A stretch of DNA of 64,000 bases from Lumbricus rubellus (GCA_945859605.1 OX243819.1:9928326-9992325); one strand, 5' to 3'; positions 1-11,187 are shown, numbered from the stretch's first letter. A program made the numbers and translations. The notes: generated by a model from the sequence alone, not told the origin.

Positions 1-562
1 AATTTTAAATAAAATTTTGCAGGCTTAAAGGCAATTTTTATTGAGGCTACGTAGGCCTTCAATGGCAAAATCACATCAAAATATTTTATATAAAGAACAA
101 AAACTTATGTCACTTCTAGTGAGACTACCCGCTGATTTTTACGATTCAAAACGAATGAATGAATGATTGATAACTAATTCTGAGAGTTGACACAATTTTA
201 GAATCTGTTGCGATCTATAAGCTTGAATCTGCTTGATAGCCTACTGTAGTAAAACGCAATTGCTCGATTGGTTGATCACACAAGTGCAAAAATTGTAGGT
301 CACTTTAATATTACGATACATAGAAGATTACTGTTTTAGAACGTGTATTAAAATGTCCAGAGTAAAGTATGCAAGCAATAACTTTATGATATGGAGCGTG
401 AAGCACTTTACCCCTTTTGCGAATGTTTCCTTTGACCCCGCCACGTTCCGCCAGTGTGTCCAGATCATCGAACGACAGATCAGACAGTTCAGACTACGAG
501 ACGAACGTGAAAAAATCAGTATAATATATATTATCCCATAATGCTTTTTTCGGGGAACAAGA

Positions 563-740
563 ATGTATGTATGTGCACTTGTTATAGCGCCTCTTCAAGA
601 GTACTACTCAGAAGCGCTCCCGAGTACAGCACGAACAATGCATCGGAGTTTAACGCCGAAGCGCCGAGCAATTGCGAGTGAAGGACTTGCTCAAGATCCA
701 CACGCGGCAGCTTGAGGCGGATTTGAACCTGAAACCCTCC
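563..740 (-). mobile_element. SINE family 1 copy, truncated at tRNA head
   Basis: Read on the minus strand, this ends in the family's 3' tail (GCGCTATAACAAGTGCACATAC) preceded by CGCTTCGGCGTTAAACTCCGATGCAT and a GGACTTGCTCAAG-like block. The tRNA-like B box is degenerate (ATTTGAACCT on +) and the A box is missing. Full copies of the same element lie at 6475-6680, 23701-23927, 52821-53032 and 54452-54678. Confidence 0.75.
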
Positions 741-1910
741 ATGGTGTGTGTGTGAGTGTGAGTGCGTGTATGTGTGCACTTCTCAGTTGAAGCGGTCTTA
801 GAGAAGAGACTGCAGTATATAAGAAAGGCTATATTTTATAGACAACATCTGACAGCAGACTGAAAGGAATCCTGAGGCCAAAGAATGGCAATATCAGTAA
901 CTTGAAATCTCTCAAAATGCTCGAGAAAGTAGATTGGTTCACAGTAGGCCATGGGGTTCCTTAATTACTTCGTTATAATTTTATTAAGGACTTTTTAAAT
1001 AGTGCCGCGTCAAAGGAGTCTACTCAGATGCGCTCCCAGTCCAACCACGGTTCAAAAGATTTCTATGTAGGCCCCAACTGAGTAAAATCTTGAGAAAAAT
1101 CACGCTGTATATCTAGCGACTAGTAGGCTACAACAGACCTGAAGGTTAGAACGTGCACCGTAGACATTCAATGAGACGAGAAGAAGAACGATCAACAGTG
1201 GACCAGCCAAACGATTCCATGAAAAACTCATTCTCAATCTGCAAAATTACAGAAACTGAACATTACTGAAGATAACAACATTCAACCAGGTTTGCCCTAC
1301 CATAAGTGATAAACTGAACATACATTTTCCCATTAATTTTTTGTCACTTACCCTCTGCAGCGCTAAATTACAATTCATAAACAATTAGCTTACATAACCT
1401 ATTGGCCCACATAATTATGATCAATGAATTAAAGCGCGGCGAACTTCCTAACACGTTCCTTTTAGTTCATTTCTATTATTGTTGTATATTATCTGCCTAC
1501 ATGTATTGTATATGTTCAGATATTCTGCTACTCGTCTGATACCAGATTTTGGTTAACAAGCGTTGCTGCTGCATGTTGTTGTTTCAGCTACACTGCTACA
1601 GCCCGGTGCCTTCTCATAGTGTTGAACGACTTTTATAAGCTTAAAACCACTGCCGATACTTACGTATGATCACGCGAAGCCAAGTGTGTAGTTCTCAAAA
1701 GCAAACGGTTCGCAGTTCGTTGTCCGTTGTCGATGTGGCTTTCTTTGGCATCTGCAAGTCTTCGATCTTATGCCGAAAGACCACCACGTTTATATACATG
1801 TTAGGCATGCTAAATACATCATGGTGAACGAACATAATATTTTTTATAATTGATAGTTGCTTAGATCCCTCTCAATCACAAAATCTCCTACTACTATATC
1901 ATTCTCCTAT

Positions 1911-1985
1911 GCCTCTCTCTCTGTCTCTCTGTCTCTCTATCTCGCTCTCTGTCTCTGTCTGTCTGTCTGTTTGTCTCTCTCTCTG
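1911..1985. repeat. CT/CTGT simple repeat
   Basis: Runs of TCTCTG and TCTG units. The small open frame over it is low-complexity Ser/Leu and not a gene. Confidence 0.85.
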
Positions 1986-2455
1986 ACCGAGAACATCTAT
2001 TTTGTTTCAGTTATCTCCTCTTGTATAAGCAGTACACGTTCATGTAACAAATAGGTAAAAGAATTAAAAGATTCATTGGATCGAACAGATTCTAATAAGA
2101 AATTGAGGGTTTGTTGTTTCGAGGGCTAACGGATTTTCGTTGTAACCATAGATCTTAAAAATAACTCAAAGATTGTTAACCTAAGCAACAAGACGTCAGA
2201 ATTGGGTGCGATCTCATCTTTCTCTGTATTTAAAGGCCGAAGTGCACGCACATGTCTAATGGCTTACACTTGTTTCGATCATCTATTCTTCTGTATAATA
2301 TATAGAATGTATTCGATTAGAATCGGACAGGAAATTTTATGTGAAGCAATCAATAGCACAAGTGCAGTTCCACATCTATCTGCTATGCCTTCCAATGCAT
2401 ACATATTGCATCACACGAAAAAAAAATTGAATTTAAAAAGTAATAATAAAACGAC

Positions 2456-2515
2456 AATAATGATGATGGTAGTGGTTGGTGGTCGTGGGTGGTGGAGGTG
2501 GTGGTGGTGGTAGTA
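2456..2515. repeat. GGT-rich simple repeat
   Basis: Imperfect GGT/GAT triplet run, purine-rich on the + strand and continuing as GGAGG-like triplets to about 2580. Confidence 0.75.
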
Positions 2516-3246
2516 GAGGCGGAGATGGAGGTGACGGCGATGGCAGCAGCAGTGGTAGAAGTATAGTTTCTTAGTGGTAGTAGTAGGCTAATTTTCTTTT
2601 AATACGAATTCAAACTGACGAATAGTTAAGTCACAGGATAAAGCAGTTAGAGATGATAACAAGTTCCACAGGAGTTGAATTTTGCTGCGCGGCAGCCTGC
2701 AAGGCGTGCCTTGTCCTACTGCTCATTTTATAGGAAGACTGCAAAACGAGTCAACCTTCTGGAGCTATAGCTGGTATCGAACCCACGTCTTTATTATCCT
2801 CGTGCCAGCGTGTTACCATTCAACTAGCTTTCGACATGGTTCAACTATGGGATATATTATGGGATGGTGCTGTGACCTACGACTTGGTGTAAATGATGAG
2901 GCCGTCAGTTATTACTTTCCACTCCGCCTATAGTAAGCTGCATGTGAACTTGACAATTCGCATTGCGATCACAAACGGCGACGGCGACACAGCGGAGTGA
3001 ATTGCGTGACCTGGCTTTCGGCTTCAGTCCCTCACCCTTTGTCCGGCATAGGCGTACCCTCTTTTAAACAGCAAAATTTTTCATATTTTTACCATTATTA
3101 TGCTTTTTTCGCCCGATGTAGGCCTAAATTAAATTCCACAGGTCCCAAGAAACTAAATAACAGTTGTGAGGTCATTGTGTATTTGTGTAAGGTCGGTGGC
3201 GCCTCTGATAAATTCACATTTAAGTTGCGCTATGCCTAGGCGTACG

Positions 3247-3587
3247 ATAAGCTTTTCAATTTATGCCGCCCTTTGTCACACGAGCAGTGGGGGGGGGGCA
3301 AAGATTGAACTTCTGCCCGAATAAACATATCCGGCAAAAAAGTTGACGACCTTTTTTAGTCGTTGGAAGCTGTGTTTGCCCGAAAAACCAGACTTGCCCG
3401 AAAGTTGGGGGCATTTGCCCCTCTGGACCCCGCCTCGTACGCCTAAGTTTGCATTAACAATTACAATAAGCCTACATCGCGCCACACTCGAGAGCACACA
3501 GTTTTTAAAATAGTCTATATATTTATTGATTGTCATTGACTCAAACCGAACGTGTGACAAAGGGCGGCATAAATTGAAAAGCTTATC
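3247..3587. mobile_element. Inverted-repeat (foldback-like) element
   Basis: The 37-bp arms at 3247-3283 and 3551-3587 are perfect reverse complements, starting GATAAGCTTTTCAATTTATG. Between them lies a G-run followed by GCCCGAA-rich sequence and one copy, on the minus strand, of the motif GACTAAAAAAGGTCGTCA (about 3340-3362). The same motif occurs in the elements at 8852-10610 and 29671-29998. No reliable target duplication was found. The ...CGTACGCCTA near 3436-3443 resembles the CATAGGCGTA ends of the element at 29671-29998. Confidence 0.7.
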
Positions 3588-4196
3588 GTTTGAGAACAAA
3601 TGATATTTGTTGAACAATGACACGGCAAAACAAGACATTATTAAAGGCAGGCAGGAATGTGTTTATTATAATTTTGTTTATTATCAGTCAGGTAACTCAG
3701 GTTGACACACCGAAAGCTCTTCCAAGCTTTTCTACGAGTCTACAACTCTGAAGAATTTCTGCCCTAATTTTCCCTTTGCCTCCTAAAATAATTATTATGA
3801 TCTACATATTCTGAGCCTTCGAGTTGCCTTGTTTCAGTTGTTTGGTGCTAAGTCAAAAGGTCTCTCCCACTTTAGTGCTTCCTTTCCATTGTGCGGCATC
3901 GGAAACAGTCTCGTAATCTGCTTACACGGTTACAATAGTAGGCTATTCAAACCACAGAATACGTAAATGTAGCCAATAAACGATTGTCATTCAGACTGAA
4001 GAAATTGCTAATAAATTATTATGGTTAGGAGTCAGGACTTAGGATTGTCTTGAAGCAATACACGTAGTTGTGGTCATGCGACACGATAATCACTGAGCCT
4101 GCAGAATCTGTTATTATAATAAGTTAAGATATTATAACAACAAATGGCCTAAAACAATTAACTACTACAATGAATTAGGTAAGGAACTCACTAATA

Positions 4197-4261
4197 CATC
4201 ATCATCATCATCATCGTCGTCGTCGTCATCATCATTATCATCATCGTATTCGTGGTCGTCG

Positions 4262-4329
<68 letters not shown>

Positions 4330-4453
4330 GTCATCACCATCATCGTCATCGTCAACATCATCATCGTCATCATCATCAATCATCATCGTTAATCATCGTC
4401 ATCATCATTGTCATAATTATCATCGTCGTCATCATCATCATCATCATCATCAT
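4197..4453. repeat. ATC trinucleotide microsatellite
   Basis: Long ATC/TCG run, nearly pure at 4264-4330, with imperfect flanks and a second block at 4424-4453. It gives spurious poly-Asp and poly-Met frames on the minus strand. Confidence 0.95.
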
Positions 4454-4975
4454 TTTTAGTAGTGCGGCGGAAATGCATTTGCGCTATATAGTCACTTCTA
4501 GCCAATGCGCCGAAGGCCTATTATCGAGAAATGATTAGTGAAAATATCACAAAGCACGGCTTATAATTGTATTTGTTGCAATTGGTGTTGATGCCATTGC
4601 TGTTTTCCTTGTTCGCTATCGTAACAATTAATTATTGCACATCCGACTCTGATCGAGTGAAAACTATTCGGACACGTCGCAAAGAAACTGGTGGAGTTTC
4701 TATTGTTGCTGTCATTGTTGCGGCTGTTTCTGCTGTTCAAGTGAATGAGAAGTGTAAAAAATAACCATGGTCTCCTAAGAAAGACAAGGGATTGAACCCC
4801 TCAAATCCCAGTTATTTTCACCAGGGTTGCACGTTCCCTTCCGTTTTTGCATACAATTGTTTATTAAGCGAGCAGCAGATATGCATTCCAAAGTATAAGG
4901 AAGAAAGGTAGCGTGTAGGGCATTGTACGTAGGCTTATGTTTGGAAGAGGTGAGGATTATAATATAGGCCTATGT

Positions 4976-5000
4976 ATATATATATATATATATATATATG
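4976..5000. repeat. AT dinucleotide microsatellite
   Basis: About 12 TA units immediately after a TAGGCCTATG motif. Confidence 0.9.
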
Positions 5001-5380
5001 AATAGTTTAATTGTCCAACTAAAAGCCAGACTTAATTGAGACACCTACGTGCAAAGCGTCTAAACTTAGGCTAAGTCGGCAAATGAGTAGAATCAGTAGA
5101 TCATTGATTTGCGTTGTTGAGCGCTAACCTCTGGGATTCCTGCACATCTTATGTTCAAACTGTGAACACTGTTTTATACTTAGAGGAGAATAATTATTCT
5201 AAACGACTCTTGATCGTCCAATGATGTTTTGTCCCAGAAGGACACGAGACACGAAGAGATTTAAGTAGCCTATAGTGGAGGGAACGAAGACGAGGTGATA
5301 TAGATTAGCTTTGAGATCGAAATCCTGTCGTAGTGGACAGTTGAGTAGACCTACACGTGAACCTATGGACTCGTCCAGAG

Positions 5381-5388
5381 TATAAATA
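5381..5388 (+). promoter_or_regulatory. TATA box of the peptide-precursor gene
   Basis: TATAAATA preceded by a GC-richer block (CGTCCAGAG). About 30 bp downstream (near 5411-5415) is a plausible start region, CATCCAACG. It lies upstream of a 5' UTR exon and a signal-peptide exon, which supports real promoter use. The start site itself is inferred. Confidence 0.6.
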
Positions 5389-5410
5389 TGGGTCCTTTTA
5401 TGCTAAAAGA

Positions 5411-5529
5411 CATCCAACGTTCCTCCGACTATCAGCAGAGTCCTACGCTGTGGAGTGCAGCAGCTGATTGAAGTGACCACGGTAATATTCGACTTTTAGA
5501 GTCCAGATCTCTAACAACAGAAACAACAC
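5411..5529 (+). other. Predicted 5' UTR exon of the peptide-precursor gene
   Basis: The stretch from about 30 bp after the TATA box to a strong donor (CAC|GTAAGT at 5530) has no long open frame. It is followed 200 bp later by an acceptor (TGTGCAG, ending 5732) just before the ATG exon. A non-coding first exon followed by a signal-peptide exon is a common layout for secreted-peptide genes. Its 5' limit is a guess from TATA spacing. Confidence 0.5.
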
Positions 5530-5743
5530 GTAAGTTACGGTACGTTATAGTACGTTACATGTTATTTTATTAATCCTCGATGATTTTACTCACGAATAAT
5601 GCGATTAATGTTAAGCATACAATTTTCCAATATATATTATTCCTTCGGATCTAAAATTTTATCATAGAGATCAGAAAATACACTTAAAATAAAAGCCAGC
5701 ACAACAAGTGATGCTCTGAAAATACTGTGCAGGTTGAAAAATA

Positions 5744-5887
5744 ATGGCGTTCCTTAAGTCTCAACTGACGATCTATGTGCTGCTCGGTCTTGGTGTTGCC
5801 TTGACAACTGTGTCTGCGATGTCACGTGGCATTGAAATCGACGGTCTTGACCCTCGAAATCAACTCACTGATCTATCTGCATTGGAC
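5744..5887 (+). CDS. Secreted peptide precursor, signal-peptide exon
   Basis: This exon encodes 48 residues from an ATG 11 nt after the acceptor at 5731-5732. Residues 1-25 look like a signal peptide: a basic residue at K5, a hydrophobic core (IYVLLGLGVAL) and a small-residue cleavage context TVSA|MSRG. Residues 26-48 are acidic and hydrophilic (GIEIDGLDPRNQLTDLSALD) and form the first part of a predicted mature peptide. The exon ends at a GAC|GTGAGT donor in phase 0, matching the phase-0 acceptor at 6929. The spliced product joins ...LSALD to DRLVMQLATALGKR. I do not recognise the family. An amphipathic amidated helix would suit CRH/DH44-, PDF- or other long-peptide families, but no diagnostic motif decides it. 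Confidence is good that it is secreted, moderate that it is a hormone precursor. Confidence 0.65.
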
Positions 5888-6184
5888 GTGAGTATGATGA
5901 CTTTGTCAGTAGGTCTAGTATACAAGACGTTTTAATTTCTAATACATAGACCATTCCATATTGTGAATTTGTGATACGAGTTCACAGAGTTTCAAAATTC
6001 ATTTAGATCTAGATATAAAAACGGACCCCTGCATGTATTTTTGCATCGGGGGAGGGCAAACACAATGGTCGCGGTTAAATTGCTAGCAAGAGCATGAAGT
6101 GCAAAGCTGGAAATAAAGAATATGGTTTCTAAATTATTCTCAGTTTCATGTCATCAGTAGCATCAGTGCTCTAAAGCAAAGAAA

Positions 6185-6297
6185 TGCGTTAAAACCAAAA
6201 AGTTGACCTTGTAATTAAAATTGGTCTCGAAAAAACAGACTTGCCCGAAATTTGGGGGCATCTGCCCCTCTGAACTCCGCCACGTACGCCTATGGCT
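6185..6297. mobile_element. Fragment of a GCCCGAA-type transposon with CGTACGCCTATG end
   Basis: It contains CTCGAAAAAACAGACTTGCC, CGAAATTTGGGGGCATC and ends CGTACGCCTATG, matching the right part of the 3247-3587 element and the terminus of the element at 29671-29998. The opposite end was not located, so this is probably a fragment. Confidence 0.5.
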
Positions 6298-6474
6298 TCT
6301 ATGCTCCTTCCAAAGTTGATATCTGTGCAGACGACCATAATATTAGGCCCTATACGACCCAGCATCAATGACGCTGAACAACGGCTTGCACGAAGAACTT
6401 GATCAAGATCCCAACAGCGTTTCCCCCGGGGGTGGGATGGGGTGACCTGACCACACCCGTAGTTGACACTGTAC

Positions 6475-6680
6475 ATGTATGTGCACTTGTTGTAGCGCTC
6501 CTCTAAGGTTTCTACTCAGAAGCGCTCCTGATTAGGCTATAGTTTCACGCCGTAGCGCTTGAGCAATAATTGGGAGCGAAGGACTTGCTCAAATACCAAC
6601 GCGGCGCTTGAGGTGGATTCGAACCTGCAATCCTTCGGCTGCAAGGAAACGAACATACCCACTACACCACCGCGCCCCAC
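6475..6680 (-). mobile_element. SINE family 1, near full-length (in precursor intron)
   Basis: On the minus strand it begins with a tRNA-like head (GGGGCGCGGTGGTGTAGTGG, A box) followed by a B box (GGTTCGAATCC read in reverse), then AAGTCCTTC..., the conserved body and the tail ...AGTGCACATACA. The body near 6530-6560 is disturbed, losing the CTGCATCGGAG block. It sits in the intron between the two coding exons of the peptide precursor. Confidence 0.8.
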
Positions 6681-6757
6681 AGTGACTACTCTAACTCTAA
6701 TTCTAACCAGCATAACTCTATCCAATAATATTACTGCAGCTACCATGTCCCTTTATA

Positions 6758-6820
6758 CCCTTTACCGACCAAAGTGTAGCGCATGGTATGGGACCCTCTG
6801 TACCATCGGTCGGTAAAGGG
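6758..6820. repeat. Short hairpin element (CCCTTTACCGACC arms)
   Basis: The 13-bp arms CCCTTTACCGACC (6758-6770) and GGTCGGTAAAGGG (6808-6820) are perfect reverse complements around a 37-nt loop that holds a second small inverted repeat (ATGGTA...TACCAT). It may be a very small MITE, but I found no clear target duplication. Confidence 0.6.
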
Positions 6821-6928
6821 TTAAGTCTATTAATAATATTAAAATTGAAGAATTCCGAGTTTGTATGACGACTGCATAATAATTTTTTTTAATTTTTTTA
6901 TTCTGCTGCTGCTGCTGATGTGCCACAG

Positions 6929-7123
6929 GATCGTTTGGTGATGCAATTGGCAACTGCCTTGGGAAAGCGACCACGTAGTGAGCGACTGATTCTCAAAAGG
7001 ACTTCATCAGATGACCTACAGCGTAACGCAGTGCCACACAAACGTGAGAGTTATTGCAATAGTAACGTACCAGCGCCTCTGAGTAGATATCTTAAAGAGG
7101 CGCTATATAAATTATCAGAATGA
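6929..7123 (+). CDS. Secreted peptide precursor, exon with GKR amidation site
   Basis: The acceptor is a pyrimidine/CTG-rich tract ending TGCCACAG (6928). In the phase set by the upstream exon it reads DRLVMQLATALGKR, then PRSERLILKR, then TSSDDLQRNAVPHKR. GKR at precursor residues 60-62 is a textbook amidation plus dibasic cleavage signal, and KR recurs at 71-72 and 86-87. The predicted main product is the 34-residue peptide 26-59 with a C-terminal Leu-amide. Two endings are possible. The frame can run on to a TGA at 7121-7123, with its last ~17 residues made from a SINE-tail fragment. Alternatively the exon can end at the donor AAAC|GTGAGA (after 7043), with an unseen last exon downstream. 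All dibasic sites are in unique sequence. Confidence 0.6.
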   Translation, partial: DRLVMQLATALGKRPRSERLILKRTSSDDLQRNAVPHKRESYCNSNVPAPLSRYLKEALYKLSE

Positions 7124-7136
7124 ATGAATGAATGTA
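7071..7136 (+). mobile_element. SINE/LINE 3'-tail fragment
   Basis: It reads GCGCCTCTGAGTAGATATCTT, AAGAGGCGCTATATAAATT and then (GAAT)n, the shared 3' tail of SINE family 1 and the LINE end at 38462-38705. It supplies the stop codon if the peptide-precursor exon is not spliced. Confidence 0.75.
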
Positions 7137-8843
7137 CCATACATACAACATAACATATAATTATTTACTGACATAGCATAACACTCAGTAACATAGCATA
7201 ATTAAAAATTGATTGAAATTGCACAGAAACGGGTTTATGGTCGGAAGGCGCGAGCAAGAGAGCTGTTGTCATCTCTTTTGCTAGCGCCTTTTACTGTGCA
7301 ATAGCAAGAACAACTTAGGTAAGTAAGTAACTAAGTATATTCTTTATTGATCCAACTGCATAACCGCACTTTGGTTTACATGAAAATTAGTAATCATAAA
7401 GCATTCTTATTAAAAACGTTTTTCTCATTAAGTTGTCTGCCCGTGCATGGGACAGTTCGGTCATGTGGTCTGGGGGCGAATGGAATAGGGGAGTGTCTTT
7501 ATGGGAGGAAGGAGCGGGTTTAGGACATGTCCAGGGTCCGTCAAGGCAGCGGTGAAGAGGCTCCTATCTGCCTTTTCACAAGCTATAGGGTTCCAGTCGT
7601 CCAGAAGCATGGATCACCATCATCATTATCGCCATCATTATCATCATCATCATTATCGCCATCATTATCATCATCAGCAGCAGCTAGTACGTTTTCTGCC
7701 CGTTTTTTTTAATTCTTATAGGTCACTGTTGGGACGTCATGGATGTGTGTTGCATTCTCAACGCCTGCTAATCTTCATCAATATCCGGTGACTGATCGGT
7801 ATAGGACACGCTTTGCTGCCTGCAGAGATGACAGCTGGGTTCCACGCTTCTGCCAGTGATAATAATTATAAGAACTTATTCGTGTCTCAGACCGTCCACT
7901 CGGAACAATCTTTTAAATATAGATCTGTTATTTAAAATTATTATAGGCCTCTTCGACCTAGGCACTGTTCAATTGATTCCGGCTTCAGCTCAGCATAGGC
8001 TACAGTAGGCTACTGTTTCTGTGCACCTTAAGTAGAATGTTAACTTTGTTGCCTTGTAGCACAGACAATTAAAGTACCGGGTAGTTTATAAGGCGCAGAA
8101 AAGTAGGGTACGCCAGTTAATTGTGCTTTGATAGTTTTTAATAGTCAATATTGTTTAATGATTATCTTAATTTGATTTCAAAGCTTTCCCTGATGGAATA
8201 AGCTTATTAGACACTTTCATGTAATTAGTCGAAATCTACAGGCCGCACAAATGTTTATTTTGGGCCTATAATTATAACAAAAATTCTATTATTTCGCGCT
8301 AGTCTATGTGGCTATGCACTCTATGATAATATTATTTATAGTTTGTCCGAATGCCTAATTGATCTGAACGTTCGTAAATCTGATGCTAATGCTATAATAG
8401 GCCTGCAGGTCTAAAACTATTCGTTTTATTGTGCAAGTCTAAAACCGCGATCGTCATAACGCGACAGTTAACACGCGCCAAGAGATAGGCGGATATAAAG
8501 AGCATAGTAAAACGTTTTTTTAGAAACATTCGTGATATGAAATTAAACCGCTCACACTCACAAACATTCTAGCAACAAAGTAGGTCTACGTAAGTCTGCG
8601 TGTAGGCCTTTAAGACCGCGTTTTAGACGCTTCTTCACGTTCAAGCTGACAGTGATAGCGACATCTTTCGACTGAAGCTGCCAACAATTATTATTTATTG
8701 ACTCGAGCAATTAATAATAAGAATTATGATCTTTGTGTCTGATTAAATTTGTGAACTGTCCAGGAGAGTAGGAGACAATGGTTTTGTATAAAATAAAATG
8801 TTCAGAAATTATGTCAGAGCGCATGAAGCGTCAGAAGTTAACA
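7124..8843. other. Intergenic region, no gene recognised
   Basis: This is AT-rich sequence with a CAT/ATC patch at 7613-7675. A possible acceptor-led open stretch (CTGCCTGCAG at about 7820-7829, open to about 7939) could in principle be a last exon of the peptide precursor, but its translation has no distinctive feature. Several TAGGCCT-type motifs occur. Nothing else is supported. Confidence 0.4.
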
Positions 8844-8851
8844 GATAGGGC

Positions 8852-10610
8852 CATAGGCGGAGACCTGGTCCGAACTTTGGGGGGGACGGACGAGCGGCCG
8901 AAGGACGATCGCTTAATTAAGCGCGAAGCCTAAAAAAGGTGTTTTTGACGACTAAAAAAGGTGTCCAGACATTTTGACGACTAATTAGAGGCGCTTTATA
9001 ACTGTTTTTACACAATGCAATTTTTACAATAAAATAATAAAAGAGTTCAGAAATTTTGAAATATACAAAAGATGTCTTTAGAATTTTTTTCGACTAAAAA
9101 AGGTGTCCACAGATTTTGATGACTAATAAAAAGTCTTCAGAAATTTTGAAATATAAAAAAAGATGTCTTTAGAATTTGTTACGACTAAAAAGATGTCCAG
9201 AGATTTTGATGACTAATAAAAAGTCTTCAGAAAATTTGACATCTAAAAAAAGATGTCTTTAGAATTTTTTCGGACTAAAAAAGGTGTTCAGAAATCTTGA
9301 CGACTAGTAAACAGTCTTCGTCGCAACCGACCGTGCGGAGAGGAGAAGTCCTGTCACACGATGTTCCGAAAGGAATGAAAGGAACTGAGAGAGAGCGAAA
9401 AAGTCTTCATAAACTTTGACGACTAAAAAGAGTGTATTCAGAAATTTTGACGACTTAAAAAAGGTGTGTGCAGATATGTTGACAGCTTTAAAAGTGAGTT
9501 CAAAAATTTTTACAACTAAAAAAAGGTGTCTTTAGAAATTTTGACACTAAAAAAGTGTCTTCAGAAATTTAGACGACTATGTCTTTTGAAATGTTGACAG
9601 CTAATAAAAGGAGTTCTCAGAACTTTTGCGACTAGAGAAAGGTTTCTAAAAATTTTGACGACTAAAAAAGGTGTATTTGGAAATTTTGACCACTAAAAAA
9701 AGAGTGTCGTCAGAAATTTTGCCAACTAAAAAAGTTGTATTCTTATATGTTGACAGCTAAAAAAGGTGTCTTATGAAATTTTGACAACAAAAAGGTTTCT
9801 TCAGAAATTTTGAAGACGAAAAAGAGTGTCTTCAATAATTTTGACGACAAAAAAATTGTGTCTTCAGAAATTTTACGATTAAAAAGGTGTCTAGAAATTT
9901 TGACGACTAAAAAAGGTGAAAAGGTGTCTCCAGTAATTGAGACAATTAAAAAAGGTGTTTTCAGAAATTTGGACGACTACAAAATGGTCGTCAGAAATTC
10001 TACGCCAAAGGAATCCCCTCCACCCAACTCAAATCCAGGCTACGGCCTTGTGGAGGAAGATGGGAAGGATTTGATGGAAGTGGGTGAGCGAATCGAAAAT
10101 TAGATGGTTTCAATGATTATAATATTAATTGGTTGTAATTGACTTATAGATCTGAATTAAACCGATCTTATCTTGTAGAATCCACACTGGCTAAGTTGAA
10201 ATTAAACTCAATTCATGATTAGATCGAGAGGTTTTTCAAAGATTCGTTCGATGTTTTATAATAAGTTGATGGGTAAAATCAAATTATTTGAATTCTGTAT
10301 ATTTACTATAATTATAAAGCTTTTATGAAGAAAGAATTTAAGGGTGTCCAAGTAAGTGGTTTTCAAAAAGGGAACATGTATCCCGGTTCTGTTGTGGCAT
10401 CGCTCTTATGCGTTGAACAGATGTTTTAGTAATTTGTTCGAAAATCTCCTTCTAACATTGTAACGTCGTCAGTCGCCGGCAGTGTGTTCATCAAGTGTCC
10501 ATGTTCTGACACTTGACGATTGGGGGGGGACAAATGCATGGACCGTCCCCCCCCACCACATTCTTTGGGGGGGACCGTCCCCCCTGTCCCCCCCTAGGTC
10601 TCCGCCAGTG
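8852..10610. mobile_element. hAT-like non-autonomous transposon with internal minisatellite
   Basis: The ends are inverted: CATAGGCGGAGACCT at 8852 and AGGTCTCCGCCAGTG ending 10610. It is flanked by an exact 8-bp direct repeat GATAGGGC (8844-8851 and 10611-10618), the target duplication size of hAT-type transposases. Subterminal G/C runs (GGGGGGGAC...) are also inverted. There is no transposase frame, so it is non-autonomous. Its interior from about 8935 to 9990 is a degenerate minisatellite (separate entry), followed by AT-rich unique sequence. Confidence 0.85.
8935..9990 (+). repeat. ~30-bp minisatellite (GACTAAAAAAGGTGTCTTCA unit)
   Basis: By eye there are roughly 30 degenerate units of about 30 bp, each containing GACTAAAAAAGGTGTC(T)TCAG followed by AAATTTTGAC. 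An 80-bp unrelated interruption lies at about 9318-9400. It lies wholly inside the transposon 8852-10610. A single unit-like motif occurs in the elements near 3340, 12118 and 29862. The short open frame at 9810-10103 is a by-product of the repeat. Confidence 0.9.
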
Positions 10611-11187
10611 GATAGGGCCTAGGCTATTCTTTAAAATTACGACAGAGCGCCAAAGCGCAGGCGGCAGGCCTATAGGCTATAGGCCTACTTCGTTTGGAGA
10701 GCCACTTGGAATGCACCAGTTCAGATCAGTTACAAAAAGACAGCCATGCCAGCCATAGATTGAGTATTTGCATAGCCTATTACGAATATTAAGATTTTCA
10801 AATATTCACGAATATTAACGAATATTAAAACTGCCAACAAATATATTATATTTGTAAAATATTATATTCCTTCAAGAAATTCTTTATTCTTAATTTTTAT
10901 TTTGTTATTAATTAAAATGTTTACTTTTACTGAATGAATTGTACAAAATTGAGTTAGCCTACGCATAATCGCATATAGGCCTATATCAGTAGGCCATAAA
11001 TGACAATTAATGTCTTTAATAGATTCACTGTTAAAAACTTCAAGGTCTCTGCTGGGTCTGGTCAATGTGGCCATGCGGCATTCCTATCACATTCGATACT
11101 TAACGTTAGTCACTTTGTGTGACTTTTCACCAATCACCATTCTTGCCCAACTGAAGAGAGGCAGAGCCACCAATGGCAGTTGGCAAG

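Larger units (their letters stand above)
1..5380. other. Intergenic region, no gene recognised
   Basis: I see no convincing coding exon here. The open frames are short and lack domain-like sequence. The stretch holds a truncated SINE near 563-740, a SINE tail fragment near 1011-1050, CT-rich and GGT simple repeats (1911-1985, 2456-2515), an inverted-repeat element (3247-3587), an ATC satellite (4197-4453) and an AT run (4976-5000). A possible tRNA-derived remnant lies near 2770-2830, where a GGTATCGAACCC-like B box is readable on the minus strand. AT-rich stretches between these show nothing I can name. Confidence 0.6.

Noticed and set aside
4165..4386. Poly-Asp, poly-Met, poly-His and poly-Ser frames here and at 25245-25559
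   Set aside because: They are translations of trinucleotide microsatellites.
10513..10758. Proline/glycine-rich open frame
   Set aside because: It is encoded by the G/C-run terminus of the transposon at 8852-10610.
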